From Limnobacter sp. 130 (lineage in GTDB: Bacteria; Pseudomonadota; Gammaproteobacteria; Burkholderiales; Burkholderiaceae_B): a stretch of DNA of 64,000 nt. A model generated the notes under the pieces. That model was not told the origin of the DNA and ran no database searches. It was given only the letters and a program-made list of their open reading frames with translations. Of this stretch, positions 1 to 8,508 are shown piece after piece. The stretch's first letter is position 1; each line of letters starts with the position of its first letter. Both the position numbers and the translations under genes were made by a program. The DNA lies in assembly GCF_902506325.1 (NCBI RefSeq), contig NZ_LR732330.1, positions 124,001 to 188,000 of the forward strand, read 5' to 3'.

Positions 1-742
1 CCAGGCCCAGTATTCGGTTTCTTCGTTCCAAATCGGTAAACGCCCTGGTGTTGTTGCTCAACACCGCACCCATTAATACATCGGCATGGCCACACTGGTA
101 TTTGGTCAGGGCCTGTACGCTGAAGTCGAAACCATGCTCGAAAGGCTTGTAGGCAATTCCGGCGGCCCAGGTGTTGTCAATGCCAGTGCGTGCACCGTGG
201 GCCTTTGCCAAAGCCACAATGGTTTGTAGATCGGGTACTTCAAAGGTAAGCGAACCCGGTGCCTCGGTCCACACCAGCTTGGTATTGGTTTGCAGGGCAG
301 CGGCCACACTTGCGGCATTGCAGGGGTCATATTCAGTGAATTCAATGCCGTAGTCTGCATGCAGGCTTCGCGCAAGGGCTTGCACGGGGCCGTACACATT
401 CTCGGGAATCAGCCAATGGTCGCCAGTTTTCAGGCAGGCCTGCGCCACCAGCGCAATACCTGTCAGCCCGGACGGGCACACCAGCGCATGCATGGCACCC
501 TCAATTTCAGCCAGTTTCTTGGCCAGGGTGTATTGCGTGGGGTTGCCGTGCAGGCCATAGCTGTAGTCCAGCCCAATCGGGTTCACGGGTGCGCGTTGTG
601 CTGCCGTGCTTTCAAAAAAGGTACTGGAGCCACGGTAAAGCGGCACAGGCAACGCCGAGAACCCTTCGGTACTGACCGGTTTGGAATGAACAATTTCTGT
701 GCTGAGGCCGTGCGTCGGCTTGTCGTGCTTGAAGGTGCTCAT
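1..742 (-). CDS. metC: Cystathionine beta-lyase (partial, C-terminus outside window)
   Basis: PLP-dependent Cys/Met-metabolism enzyme (fold type I), expected to split cystathionine into homocysteine, pyruvate and ammonia in methionine synthesis. About 247 residues are present; the family is usually near 390, so the C-terminal third lies beyond position 1. Visible family marks are the substrate-loop stretch GLHGNPTQYTL, the AEIEGA segment and the PLP-lysine motif LTKYQCGHAD with Lys214. The ATG at 742 is 22 bp after the argA stop, so the two genes probably form one minus-strand operon. The related cystathionine gamma-synthase/lyase families share the fold; the TKY-GHAD form of the lysine motif favours MetC. 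Confidence 0.85.
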   Translation of the reverse strand, partial: MSTFKHDKPTHGLSTEIVHSKPVSTEGFSALPVPLYRGSSTFFESTAAQRAPVNPIGLDYSYGLHGNPTQYTLAKKLAEIEGAMHALVCPSGLTGIALVAQACLKTGDHWLIPENVYGPVQALARSLHADYGIEFTEYDPCNAASVAAALQTNTKLVWTEAPGSLTFEVPDLQTIVALAKAHGARTGIDNTWAAGIAYKPFEHGFDFSVQALTKYQCGHADVLMGAVLSNNTRAFTDLERRNRILGL

Positions 743-764
743 GGCTTGGGCTTCATTTTTTGAA

Positions 765-2105
765 TCACAGTGTTTTGATCATTACTTGAGATTTTCTGTT
801 CCAGTCGTACAAGCGTTTTCGTTCAATCGGCAGCTTGTCCACATCGCCGACCACAAAGCCGCGTTTCAAAAAGAAATGCGAAGTTTGTGTGGTCAGTACA
901 AATAGCTGCTTCAAGCCCTGCTTGCGCGCATCGTGTTCAAGTTTCTTCAAGAGCCGTTCGCCATCGCCGGTGCCCTGCCAGGAAGGATGCACCACCAGGC
1001 AAGCCAGTTCGGCCACACCTTCGGCGTGGTAGGGATACATGGCCGCACAGCCCCACAAAATGCCATCGTGTTCCAGCACGGTGAAGTGGTCAATGTCGCG
1101 TTCAATGCGATCGCGCCCACGGCGCACCAGCACGCCCGCCATTTCAAGCGGTTCAATCAGGGTTTTGATACCACCGGAATCATCGAGCGTTGCCTGACGC
1201 AGGCTTTCCAGGTTTTCTTCAGACACCATGGTGCCTACGCCATCGTGCGAAAACAATTCCAGCATCACACCGCCGTCCAGATTCAAAGGCACAATGTGTG
1301 CCCGGCCCACGCCGCCTTGCACCGCCAAAATGCAGCACTCCAGGTAATCCTTGGTCAGCTCGGGAAGATCCTCTTGCTGCATGATTTCGCGAGCCCTGTC
1401 CAGCTCCAGTTCCTCAAGCAACTTGCCGCTTTTGTCGAAAACTCCCTCAATCTGTGTGACGAAAATCAGCTTGTCAGCCTTCATGGCCCGCGCAGTGCTG
1501 GTTGCAACGTCTTCCATGGTCAGGTTGAACGCCTCGCCCGTGGGCGAAAAGCCAATGGTGGACAACAACACAATTGCGTTGCTGTTCAGGCTCATCTGAA
1601 TGGCGGTTACATCGATTTTTCGAACCAGGCCGGTGTGTTGCAAATCCACGCCTTCCAGAATACCCATGGGCCGTGCAGTAATGAAATTGCCGGAAATGAC
1701 GCGCATGGACGAATGTGCCATGGGTGTGTTGGGCAGGCCTTGTGAGAAAGCCGCTTCAATGTCCAGGCGAAGTTCACCCGCCGCTTCTTTGGCACATTCC
1801 AGCGCGCCTTTGTCGGTGATCCGCCAGCCCTTGTGAAACGCAGGTTGAATGTTGCGCAAAGCCAGTTGTTCTTCAACCTGCGGGCGGGAACCACACACCA
1901 GCACAATGCGCATGCCCATGGCGTGCAACAACGACAAATCCTGAGCCAATGAATTCAGATAGCCTTGGTAGGCCAGCTCGCCATCGACAGCCACCACAAA
2001 CGTTTTGCCACGAAAGGCGTGAATGTAGGGCGCAACAGTTCGTAGCCATTGAACAAAAGTTTGGCTGTTCATGGAAAGGTCGTCGTGGCTGGGGGTGTTG
2101 CTCAT
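765..2105 (-). CDS. argA: Amino-acid N-acetyltransferase (N-acetylglutamate synthase)
   Basis: First step of arginine biosynthesis: acetyl-CoA plus glutamate gives N-acetylglutamate. The 446-residue length fits the classical ArgA layout: an amino-acid-kinase-like regulatory domain (about residues 15-290, with GKTFVVAVDGEL near the start) followed by a GNAT acetyltransferase domain (about 300-440, with the acetyl-CoA loop VHPSWQGTGDGERLL). An internal ATG at 2072 (MNSQTFVQWLR) matches the usual family start and may be the real one; neither start has a strong Shine-Dalgarno. Arginine feedback inhibition is known for the family. Divergent from hrpA. Confidence 0.93.
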   Translation of the reverse strand: MSNTPSHDDLSMNSQTFVQWLRTVAPYIHAFRGKTFVVAVDGELAYQGYLNSLAQDLSLLHAMGMRIVLVCGSRPQVEEQLALRNIQPAFHKGWRITDKGALECAKEAAGELRLDIEAAFSQGLPNTPMAHSSMRVISGNFITARPMGILEGVDLQHTGLVRKIDVTAIQMSLNSNAIVLLSTIGFSPTGEAFNLTMEDVATSTARAMKADKLIFVTQIEGVFDKSGKLLEELELDRAREIMQQEDLPELTKDYLECCILAVQGGVGRAHIVPLNLDGGVMLELFSHDGVGTMVSEENLESLRQATLDDSGGIKTLIEPLEMAGVLVRRGRDRIERDIDHFTVLEHDGILWGCAAMYPYHAEGVAELACLVVHPSWQGTGDGERLLKKLEHDARKQGLKQLFVLTTQTSHFFLKRGFVVGDVDKLPIERKRLYDWNRKSQVMIKTL

Positions 2106-2256
2106 TGGCTTGGGGGCTGTCCTGAAAAAAGGGAATACACTGTGGGGCAGCCGTGGCCGCTCGTTCGATTGATTATAATTTCCGATTGCGTGCAGTCCAG
2201 TCTTCTCGCTGTTTTTGCCCGATTTGATCGGAATTTGAACCCAATATTGGTTATTT
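2106..2256. promoter_or_regulatory. Divergent promoter region argA / hrpA
   Basis: The 151-bp gap contains the self-complementary octamer ATTATAAT at 2172-2179, which presents a TATAAT -10 box on both strands. On the minus strand a TGGACT element at 2199-2194 lies 16 bp upstream of the box, giving a plausible argA promoter. No good -35 is visible for hrpA on the plus strand. A small dyad, CCGAT-TTG-ATCGG, occupies 2219-2231, between the -10 box and the hrpA start. Confidence 0.4.
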
Positions 2257-5200
2257 GTGTTGTCAAAAGAACAAACCCTCCTGTCGCCACTCGAAATTCG
2301 TTACCCCGAAGAGTTACCGGTTTCCCAACGCCGCACTGAGATCAAGCAACTGATTGCAGAGAATCAGGTTGTGATTGTGTGCGGAGAAACAGGCTCAGGC
2401 AAAACCACACAATTGCCAAAAATGTGCCTGGAATTGGGGCGCGGCCTGAATGGGCAAAGCATTGTGCACACCCAGCCACGCCGCCTGGCCGCCACAGCCA
2501 CGGCCAAACGAATTGCACAAGAACTGAATTCCGAGATTGGCCAGTGGGTGGGTTTTAAAATTCGCTTTCAAGACCAATCCAATGCCAGTACGGCGGTGAA
2601 ATTGGTGACCGATGGTATTTTGCTGGCTGAAAGCCAAACGGATCCACTGTTCAAGAAGTACGACACCATCATTATCGATGAGGCGCATGAGCGCAGCCTG
2701 AATATCGATTTTCTGCTGGGCTATTTGAAGGATGTGCTGGGCAAACGCCCGGATTTGAAGTTGATCGTCACCTCGGCCACCATTGACGCCGAACGTTTTT
2801 CAAAACACTTCGAGAATTTGCAGGGCAAACCAGCCCCGGTTATTGAAGTGTCTGGCCGCTTGTACCCGGTCGAGCTACGCTACAAAGACCCCAACGACTT
2901 TGACACCAGTCGCAGAAAAAATGCCCCTGTGAATCCCGCTGATGAGGTGGACGAAGACGCCTTTCAAGCCGCCACGCTCGACGCTGTGGAAGAACTTTGC
3001 CGCGAGGGTCAGGGCGACATTCTGATGTTTTTACCCGGCGAGCGTGAAATTCGCGACATGGCAAATTTCCTGGGCAAGAACATGCGCCAAACGCTGGAAA
3101 TTTTGCCATTGTTTGCGAGGCTTACTGCGCAGGAGCAAGAGCGTATTTTCAAACCCAGCGGGCGCAGGCGCATTGTGCTGTCCACCAACGTGGCAGAAAC
3201 CTCGCTCACTGTGCCGGGCATCCGTTATGTGATTGATTCTGGTGTGGCCCGTGTGAAACGCTACAGTTACCGCAACAAGGTTGAAATGTTGCAGATCGAG
3301 CGAATTTCCAAGGCATCGGCCAACCAGCGGGCAGGGCGTTGCGGCAGGGTTGCAAACGGTGTGTGCATTCGTTTGTACGCTGAGTCTGATTTTGCCGGTC
3401 GTACTGACTACACCGATCCGGAAATTCTTCGCTCATCATTGGCCTCCGTTATTTTGCGAATGAAAAGCCTGCACCTGACCGAGGTGGAGGACTTTCCATT
3501 TTTGCAGCGACCAATGGGCCGCGCAATTGCCGATGGTTATCAGTTGCTCAGCGAGCTGAATGCGCTGGACGATGCCGGCCACTTAACCAAAATTGGTCGG
3601 GCCCTGGCCAAACTGCCTTTGGATCCGCGCATTGCCCGAATGTTGTTCGAAGCCAGCCAGCGAGGCTGTTTGAATGAACTGCTGGTGCTGGCCGCCGCCT
3701 TGTCAATTCAAGACCCGCGCGACCGTCCAATTGACGCACAAGAAGCCGCGGACAATGCTCAGCAGCAATTCGACGATGCTGAGTCTGATTTCATGTCGTT
3801 TCTTAAGTTATGGAATTTTTATATTGATTTAAAAGAAAAAGGTTCAACAAATCGCGAGATGAAAAACACGCTTCAGCGCAAGTTTTTATCTGCGAACCGG
3901 CTGCGGGAATGGGGTGAGGTTCACCAACAGCTCACCGCCATGGTGAAAGACCAAAAATGGACATTGAACGCCACACCGGCCACATACGACCAAATCCATT
4001 TGGCATTAATGGCCGGTTTGCTGGGCAATATCGGCTTGAAACACGAGACTGATCCGGTCTATCTGGGCGCACGCAGCATCAAGTTTTCAATTCATCCCGG
4101 TTCCAACTTGTTCAAGAAAGGCGGCAAGTGGATTATGGCAGCCGAGCTGGTTGAAACCACCCGGCTGTATGCCCGCAGTGTGGCCAAAATTCAGCCTGAC
4201 TGGATTGAGAAAGTGGGCGCGCATCTTGTGAAACGCAACCACAACAACCCGCACTGGGAGAAGGGTTCTGGCCAGGCGGTTGCCCTGGAAACCGGCACTA
4301 TTTATGGCTTGCCGATTTATTCCCAACGCCGCGTTAGCCTGGCCCGTTTCAATCAGGCAGAGGCGCGCCGCTTGATGATTCATGAAGGTTTGGTGCCCGG
4401 ACAGGTCAAAACGAACGTGCCGTTTTATGTACACAACCGCAAGCTGATCGAAGACCTGGAAAAACTGGAGCACAAAGCCCGCCGACAAGACATTTTGGTC
4501 GACGAGGCCCTGATTGCCCAGTTTTACGACGACAAGCTGCCCGCAGGCGTGTACAACCAGCAAACCCTTGAAAACTGGGCGAAACAAGCCAGTAAGGAAG
4601 ACCTGGCCGCGCTTTGTCTGAACAAGCAAGATTTGCTAAGCAAGAAAGCAGGGGACATTACCACCGAGTTTTATCCCAAGAAGCTGGAAATGGGTGGCTT
4701 GGCATTTGACTTGATCTATCACTTTGAGCCGGGCAGCCCGCGAGATGGTGTCACCTTGACCATACCGTTAATGCTGCTGAACCAAGTGAATGCAGGGCGC
4801 ACCGAATGGCTGGTGCCCGGTATGCTGAAAGAAAAAGCCTTGCTGTTGCTGAAAAGCTTGCCGCAAAAACTTCGCCGTCATTGCGTACCGGTGCCGCAGT
4901 TCGCTGAAAAATTTGCTGAAGCACACTTCGATTCCAAGCTGTATGACAAACCCTTGCTCGAGCGCCTGCGCGATTTCGTGGCCAGCGAAACGCCAGCCAG
5001 GCCTTTGTTAAGCGATTTTCGTATTGAAACACTGCCGCCGCACCACTTCATGAACTTCAAGTTGGTGGACGAGCATGGGCGTCAGCTGGACATGCAACGT
5101 AGCCTGTCCGCCTTGAAGGCTGAGTGGGGCCGCAAGGCGCAAGAAAGTTTTAAAAGCTCGGACGTGGTGGAGCAGGTACGGGCGCAAGTTGGATCGGGTC

Positions 5201-6126
5201 AGGTGCAGCCCGGCAACACCAAAACCGAATCGGCCAAGACTCCTGTGTTGAGCAACAATGCCTTCAACGACAAACCCATCACCGACTGGAGTTTTGGCAG
5301 CCTGCCCGACATGCTTGAAATCAAGCGAGGCGGCCAAACCTTTTTCGGATACCCCGCCCTGAAAGACATGGGCGACCATTGCATTGTGGAAGTATTTGAT
5401 GAGGAAGACATTGCCCGCAAAGTTCATCTGGATGGCGTGCTTCGGTTGTTCAATATTGCCCTGAAAGAACCCTTGAAGTACCTGACCAAAAATCTGCTGG
5501 ATTTTCAGAAGGTGGCCATGCTGTACATGCCCTTGGGGTCATCGGATGAGCTTCAGCAGCAGTGGATCAAGCTGACCTTGATGCGCAGTGCATTGGCCGC
5601 GGGCCTGCCTGCTACGCAGGATGAATTCAATGCCAAAGTGCTGGAAGCACGCAGCCGAATGAATTTGATTGCGCAGGAAATCGGGAAAATTCTCCTGATA
5701 ATACTTAATGAATACAATGCATTGAGCAAGAAACTTCAGTCTTTATCTAAGTCGTTTCCAGAATGTGTGGCTGACATTCAAAATCAACTTAACTGGCTGT
5801 TGCCCAAAGGGTTTTTGCTGAAAAAACCTTGGGAGCAGCTAACACACTACCCACGTTATTTGAAGGCTGCTCAAATTCGCCTGGAGCGGGTACGCAATTC
5901 AATCGACCGCGACAAGCAACTGATGAAAGATGTCATGGATCTTCAATTACACTGGGTCCGTGCTTCCTCTCAACTCAAGGGCCAAGAGGACGAAAGTCTC
6001 AGCCAGTTTGCCTGGCAATTGCAGGAACTTCGCGTATCCCTGTTTGCCCAAGAGTTACGTACACCGATGCCGGTGTCTGTAAAACGGTTGCAAAAGGCCT
6101 GGGAAACCATGGCCAAGCGTCAGTAA
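2257..6126 (+). CDS. hrpA: ATP-dependent RNA helicase HrpA
   Basis: Large DEAH-box helicase of 1289 residues, the normal size for HrpA, implicated in mRNA processing and ribosome rescue in other bacteria. Walker A GETGSGKTT is at residues 43-51, the DEAH box near 142, the SAT motif near 175, and the helicase-C signature NQRAGRCGR near 354. The C-terminal half carries the helicase-associated, OB-fold and HrpA-specific (DUF3418) regions. An in-frame TGA at 2236 limits the 5' end, leaving GTG at 2257 (or TTG at 2260) as the start; no Shine-Dalgarno is obvious. Followed after 27 bp by the EI24 gene. Confidence 0.95.
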   Translation: MLSKEQTLLSPLEIRYPEELPVSQRRTEIKQLIAENQVVIVCGETGSGKTTQLPKMCLELGRGLNGQSIVHTQPRRLAATATAKRIAQELNSEIGQWVGFKIRFQDQSNASTAVKLVTDGILLAESQTDPLFKKYDTIIIDEAHERSLNIDFLLGYLKDVLGKRPDLKLIVTSATIDAERFSKHFENLQGKPAPVIEVSGRLYPVELRYKDPNDFDTSRRKNAPVNPADEVDEDAFQAATLDAVEELCREGQGDILMFLPGEREIRDMANFLGKNMRQTLEILPLFARLTAQEQERIFKPSGRRRIVLSTNVAETSLTVPGIRYVIDSGVARVKRYSYRNKVEMLQIERISKASANQRAGRCGRVANGVCIRLYAESDFAGRTDYTDPEILRSSLASVILRMKSLHLTEVEDFPFLQRPMGRAIADGYQLLSELNALDDAGHLTKIGRALAKLPLDPRIARMLFEASQRGCLNELLVLAAALSIQDPRDRPIDAQEAADNAQQQFDDAESDFMSFLKLWNFYIDLKEKGSTNREMKNTLQRKFLSANRLREWGEVHQQLTAMVKDQKWTLNATPATYDQIHLALMAGLLGNIGLKHETDPVYLGARSIKFSIHPGSNLFKKGGKWIMAAELVETTRLYARSVAKIQPDWIEKVGAHLVKRNHNNPHWEKGSGQAVALETGTIYGLPIYSQRRVSLARFNQAEARRLMIHEGLVPGQVKTNVPFYVHNRKLIEDLEKLEHKARRQDILVDEALIAQFYDDKLPAGVYNQQTLENWAKQASKEDLAALCLNKQDLLSKKAGDITTEFYPKKLEMGGLAFDLIYHFEPGSPRDGVTLTIPLMLLNQVNAGRTEWLVPGMLKEKALLLLKSLPQKLRRHCVPVPQFAEKFAEAHFDSKLYDKPLLERLRDFVASETPARPLLSDFRIETLPPHHFMNFKLVDEHGRQLDMQRSLSALKAEWGRKAQESFKSSDVVEQVRAQVGSGQVQPGNTKTESAKTPVLSNNAFNDKPITDWSFGSLPDMLEIKRGGQTFFGYPALKDMGDHCIVEVFDEEDIARKVHLDGVLRLFNIALKEPLKYLTKNLLDFQKVAMLYMPLGSSDELQQQWIKLTLMRSALAAGLPATQDEFNAKVLEARSRMNLIAQEIGKILLIILNEYNALSKKLQSLSKSFPECVADIQNQLNWLLPKGFLLKKPWEQLTHYPRYLKAAQIRLERVRNSIDRDKQLMKDVMDLQLHWVRASSQLKGQEDESLSQFAWQLQELRVSLFAQELRTPMPVSVKRLQKAWETMAKRQ

Positions 6127-6153
6127 CAGTCCTCCACGATAAAAGGAACATGT

Positions 6154-6918
6154 ATGAACAATGCAATGTCGATACTTTTTAATGCACTGGTGGATTCTTT
6201 CAGACCCAAAATGTTGATGCTGACCTTGGTATCAGTGGCAATCGCATCCGTGTTCTGGTTGGTGATCATTTGGTTGTCGATTGATCCTTTGGTCAGCGCT
6301 GCAACCTGGGCATTGGGTTATCTGGGTTTTGATTTTTCCGCCGATGCATTGGCAACCGATGCTGCATTCATGGGCTGGCTCAAGTTTATTTTGGTGCCAT
6401 TGGCGGTGTTTGGTTTGTTGTGGCCCATCGTTGCAACCTCTGCTGTGTTGCTTGCTGGTTTGTACGTCACGCCACCCGTGGTTAGTTACCTTACCGACAA
6501 AGAATTTCAGGGAATTGAAAAGAAAGGCGATTCCGGCATGGTGATGAGTCTTTGGGTCACTTTGAAAGCAGTCATTATTTTTCTGATTGCGTGGATCGTG
6601 ACTTTGCCCCTGTGGCTTATCCCTGGCATGGCGTTTGTATTGCCTATTTTGTTGACAGCCTACTTGCTTATGGCCGTGATGCGTTTTGATTCGCTGGCTG
6701 GCCACGCCACCAAACTGGAAATCAAAGAAATCAGAAGGCGCGACAGCACATCGGCCTGGTTAATTGGTTTGGTTTGCGCATTCTTAAGTTTCATTCCTCC
6801 AATTTTGTTGATCATGCCCGTGATGTCGGCTTTGGCTTTTACACGCCATTACATGGGCGCACTGGTTCACGTGCGGCAAGACAAAGTGATCGACATGCCC
6901 GTGATTCAATCTAACTAA
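6154..6918 (+). CDS. EI24-domain inner-membrane protein
   Basis: 254-residue polytopic membrane protein with about six hydrophobic segments (for example near residues 20-45, 75-105, 130-170 and 210-235). It looks like the EI24/CysZ family. CysZ members transport sulfate, but the substrate here cannot be told from sequence and no cys genes are nearby. AAGGA at 6143-6147 is 6 bp upstream of the ATG. The gene sits between hrpA (27-bp gap) and a MoCF-domain gene (14-bp gap), so co-transcription is likely. Confidence 0.8.
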   Translation: MNNAMSILFNALVDSFRPKMLMLTLVSVAIASVFWLVIIWLSIDPLVSAATWALGYLGFDFSADALATDAAFMGWLKFILVPLAVFGLLWPIVATSAVLLAGLYVTPPVVSYLTDKEFQGIEKKGDSGMVMSLWVTLKAVIIFLIAWIVTLPLWLIPGMAFVLPILLTAYLLMAVMRFDSLAGHATKLEIKEIRRRDSTSAWLIGLVCAFLSFIPPILLIMPVMSALAFTRHYMGALVHVRQDKVIDMPVIQSN

Positions 6919-6932
6919 AAAAAGAGCACAAC

Positions 6933-7715
6933 ATGGCAGTACCCAAAATTGGTTTGATTGTGGTGGGCGACGAAATTCTGTCAGGTTTGCGACAAGACAA
7001 ACACATACCCGCCGTGATTGAACGGCTTGCAGCGCGTGGACTTCACTTGTCATGGGTGCAAATGGTGGGGGACGATCGTGAATTCCTGGCCGACACCCTG
7101 ACGCGCTCATTTGCAAGCAAGCACATTGTTTTAAGTTGCGGCGGCATTGGCGGAACCCCCGATGACCACACACGGCAAGCAGCAGCCCAAGCCTTGGGGC
7201 TGCCAATTGTTCGCCATGAGGGCGCGGTGGAATTGATTCGCCAGCGTTGCGAGGAAAGTGGACAGCCTCTGGACGAGTTTCGCTTGCGCATGGCCGATTT
7301 TCCTGCCGGTGCCAGCCTGATTCCAAACCCGTACAACCGCATTGCAGGTTTTACTGTGGGGCAACATCACTTTGTGCCAGGCTTTCCTGTTATGGCTTGG
7401 CCCATGATTGATTGGGTGCTGGATACGCTTTACCCTCAATTTCACCACCTGGAACTTGAATACAAAAAAGCGCTGTTGTTGTTCAACACGCCAGAGGCCC
7501 GAATTACGCCGGTAATGGAACAGCTTGAAGCGGCTTACCCTGATTGCAGGTTATATAGCCTGCCCAGCGTTGGGAACAACAAACTGGCACGTCACATTGA
7601 GTTGGGTGTGAAGGCTCGGGGCAATCTTGGCAAGAAGGAAGTTGTCTCGAATGCATTTACTGAACTGGTGAAGATTCTGGAAAACATGTGTTGTGAATTT
7701 GAGTTGATCAAATAA
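6933..7715 (+). CDS. Molybdopterin-binding (CinA/MoaB-fold) protein
   Basis: 260 residues. The N-terminal part is a MoCF/MoaB-like fold: GDEILSG near residues 12-18 and the GGIGGTPDD nucleotide/pterin loop near 69-77. It corresponds to the N-terminal half of competence/damage-inducible CinA and lacks the C-terminal nicotinamide-nucleotide amidase domain, so the full CinA function should not be assumed. In this family the fold binds molybdopterin or hydrolyses ADP-ribose-type compounds. Last gene of the hrpA unit, ending at a bidirectional terminator. Confidence 0.85.
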   Translation: MAVPKIGLIVVGDEILSGLRQDKHIPAVIERLAARGLHLSWVQMVGDDREFLADTLTRSFASKHIVLSCGGIGGTPDDHTRQAAAQALGLPIVRHEGAVELIRQRCEESGQPLDEFRLRMADFPAGASLIPNPYNRIAGFTVGQHHFVPGFPVMAWPMIDWVLDTLYPQFHHLELEYKKALLLFNTPEARITPVMEQLEAAYPDCRLYSLPSVGNNKLARHIELGVKARGNLGKKEVVSNAFTELVKILENMCCEFELIK

Positions 7716-7748
7716 AAAAAAGCCTGCCACAAAAGAGGGCAGGCTTTG
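7713..7748. terminator. Bidirectional rho-independent terminator
   Basis: A perfect 8-bp stem, AGCCTGCC (7721-7728) against GGCAGGCT (7738-7745), has an A-run on its left and T-residues on its right. It can therefore stop transcription of the hrpA unit on the plus strand and of the phasin gene on the minus strand. Confidence 0.85.
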
Positions 7749-7754
7749 AGAATT

Positions 7755-7770
7755 CGTTCCAGGAGGAACG
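7755..7770 (-). other. Hairpin in the phasin 3' region
   Basis: CGTTCC (7755-7760) and GGAACG (7765-7770) form a 6-bp stem with a 4-nt loop between the phasin stop and the shared terminator. No U-run follows, so it is not a terminator by itself; it could protect the phasin mRNA 3' end. Confidence 0.35.
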
Positions 7771-7803
7771 AGGAGACATCTTTACAGGCAAATTAGCTTG
7801 CGA

Positions 7804-8361
7804 TCAAGCTGCTTTGCGGGCCTTTGTAGTGGCTGTGTTGGTGGCCTTGATGGTTGCCTTGGTTGCGGCTTCCACGTTGGCTTCTGCCATTTCAACAGCT
7901 TGTTTGGTGGCCTTGCTTACGCTGTCGTAAGCAGTGTTTGCTGCGGTAATTGCTGATTTCATCAGTGCTACAGCACTTTCTGAGCCGGCAGGCGCATTTT
8001 TGCTGGCTGATTCAAACAGCTCAACGAATTTTTTGTTGTTCTCAGACACTTGCTCTTCAACCAGCTTGGCCGCTTCAGAAGCGATGCCAGAAGACAGGGA
8101 GTACAGGTCTTTGCTGTAGGAAACAGCTTTTTCTGACAAGGGTTGTGTAACTGATGTTGATATCGCAACGAAGTCTTGAATGTCTTTTGCAGAAGACAAG
8201 GCTTTAACGGCCTCAACACTATCTTCCATGTAGGCTTTAACAGCGTTAAGATTCAGTTCAACTACTTTTTCAACGTTGCTGAACGATTGCTGGCTAAGAC
8301 CCAGGATCTTTTCAAGGTTGGCTTTTTGAACGTCAAGAAATTGTTCGGGGGTCATCATCAT
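7804..8361 (-). CDS. phaP: Phasin family protein
   Basis: 185-residue amphipathic, helix-rich protein of the Phasin_2 type, which coats polyhydroxyalkanoate granules and controls their size and number. The opening MTPEQFLDVQKANLEKILGL is the classic phasin start, and the tail is rich in Ala, Thr and Lys. The ATG at 8361 was chosen over an upstream start because GGAG sits 6 bp before it and because a strong promoter begins the transcript just upstream. No PHA synthase is in the window. Confidence 0.92.
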   Translation of the reverse strand: MMMTPEQFLDVQKANLEKILGLSQQSFSNVEKVVELNLNAVKAYMEDSVEAVKALSSAKDIQDFVAISTSVTQPLSEKAVSYSKDLYSLSSGIASEAAKLVEEQVSENNKKFVELFESASKNAPAGSESAVALMKSAITAANTAYDSVSKATKQAVEMAEANVEAATKATIKATNTATTKARKAA

Positions 8362-8432
8362 AGTTTGCTCCGTCAGGTTTCGTACCACTAGGGTTGTTTG
8401 TCGAACACCGATTGATGCGGTGCACAAATTGA

Positions 8433-8460
8433 ATTCTACCGAAAAAAAATCTCATGTCAA
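8433..8460 (-). promoter_or_regulatory. Sigma-70 promoter of the phasin gene
   Basis: On the minus strand TTGACA (8460-8455) and TAGAAT (8438-8433) are separated by 16 bp: a consensus -35 and a 5/6 -10 box. This predicts a leader of roughly 65 nt before the phasin ATG and strong expression, as expected for an abundant granule protein. Confidence 0.75.
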
Positions 8461-8508
8461 TAAAAATGTTGCATTGCAATAATTCGACTTGCTTCTGTTG
8501 TATTAATC

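Noticed and set aside
933-1745. 270-residue plus-strand open frame antisense to argA
   Set aside because: Lies wholly inside argA; composition is that of a shadow frame, with no domain, Shine-Dalgarno or family pattern.
4087-4629. 180-residue minus-strand frame inside hrpA
   Set aside because: Shadow of the hrpA frame; no start signal or family likeness.
6784-7326. 180-residue minus-strand frame across EI24 and MoCF genes
   Set aside because: Shadow frame, Arg/Pro/His-rich, crosses two real genes.
8362-8427. Upstream extension of the phasin gene to 8427
   Set aside because: The promoter at 8433-8460 begins transcription close to this point, and the GGAG before ATG 8361 fits the family start.
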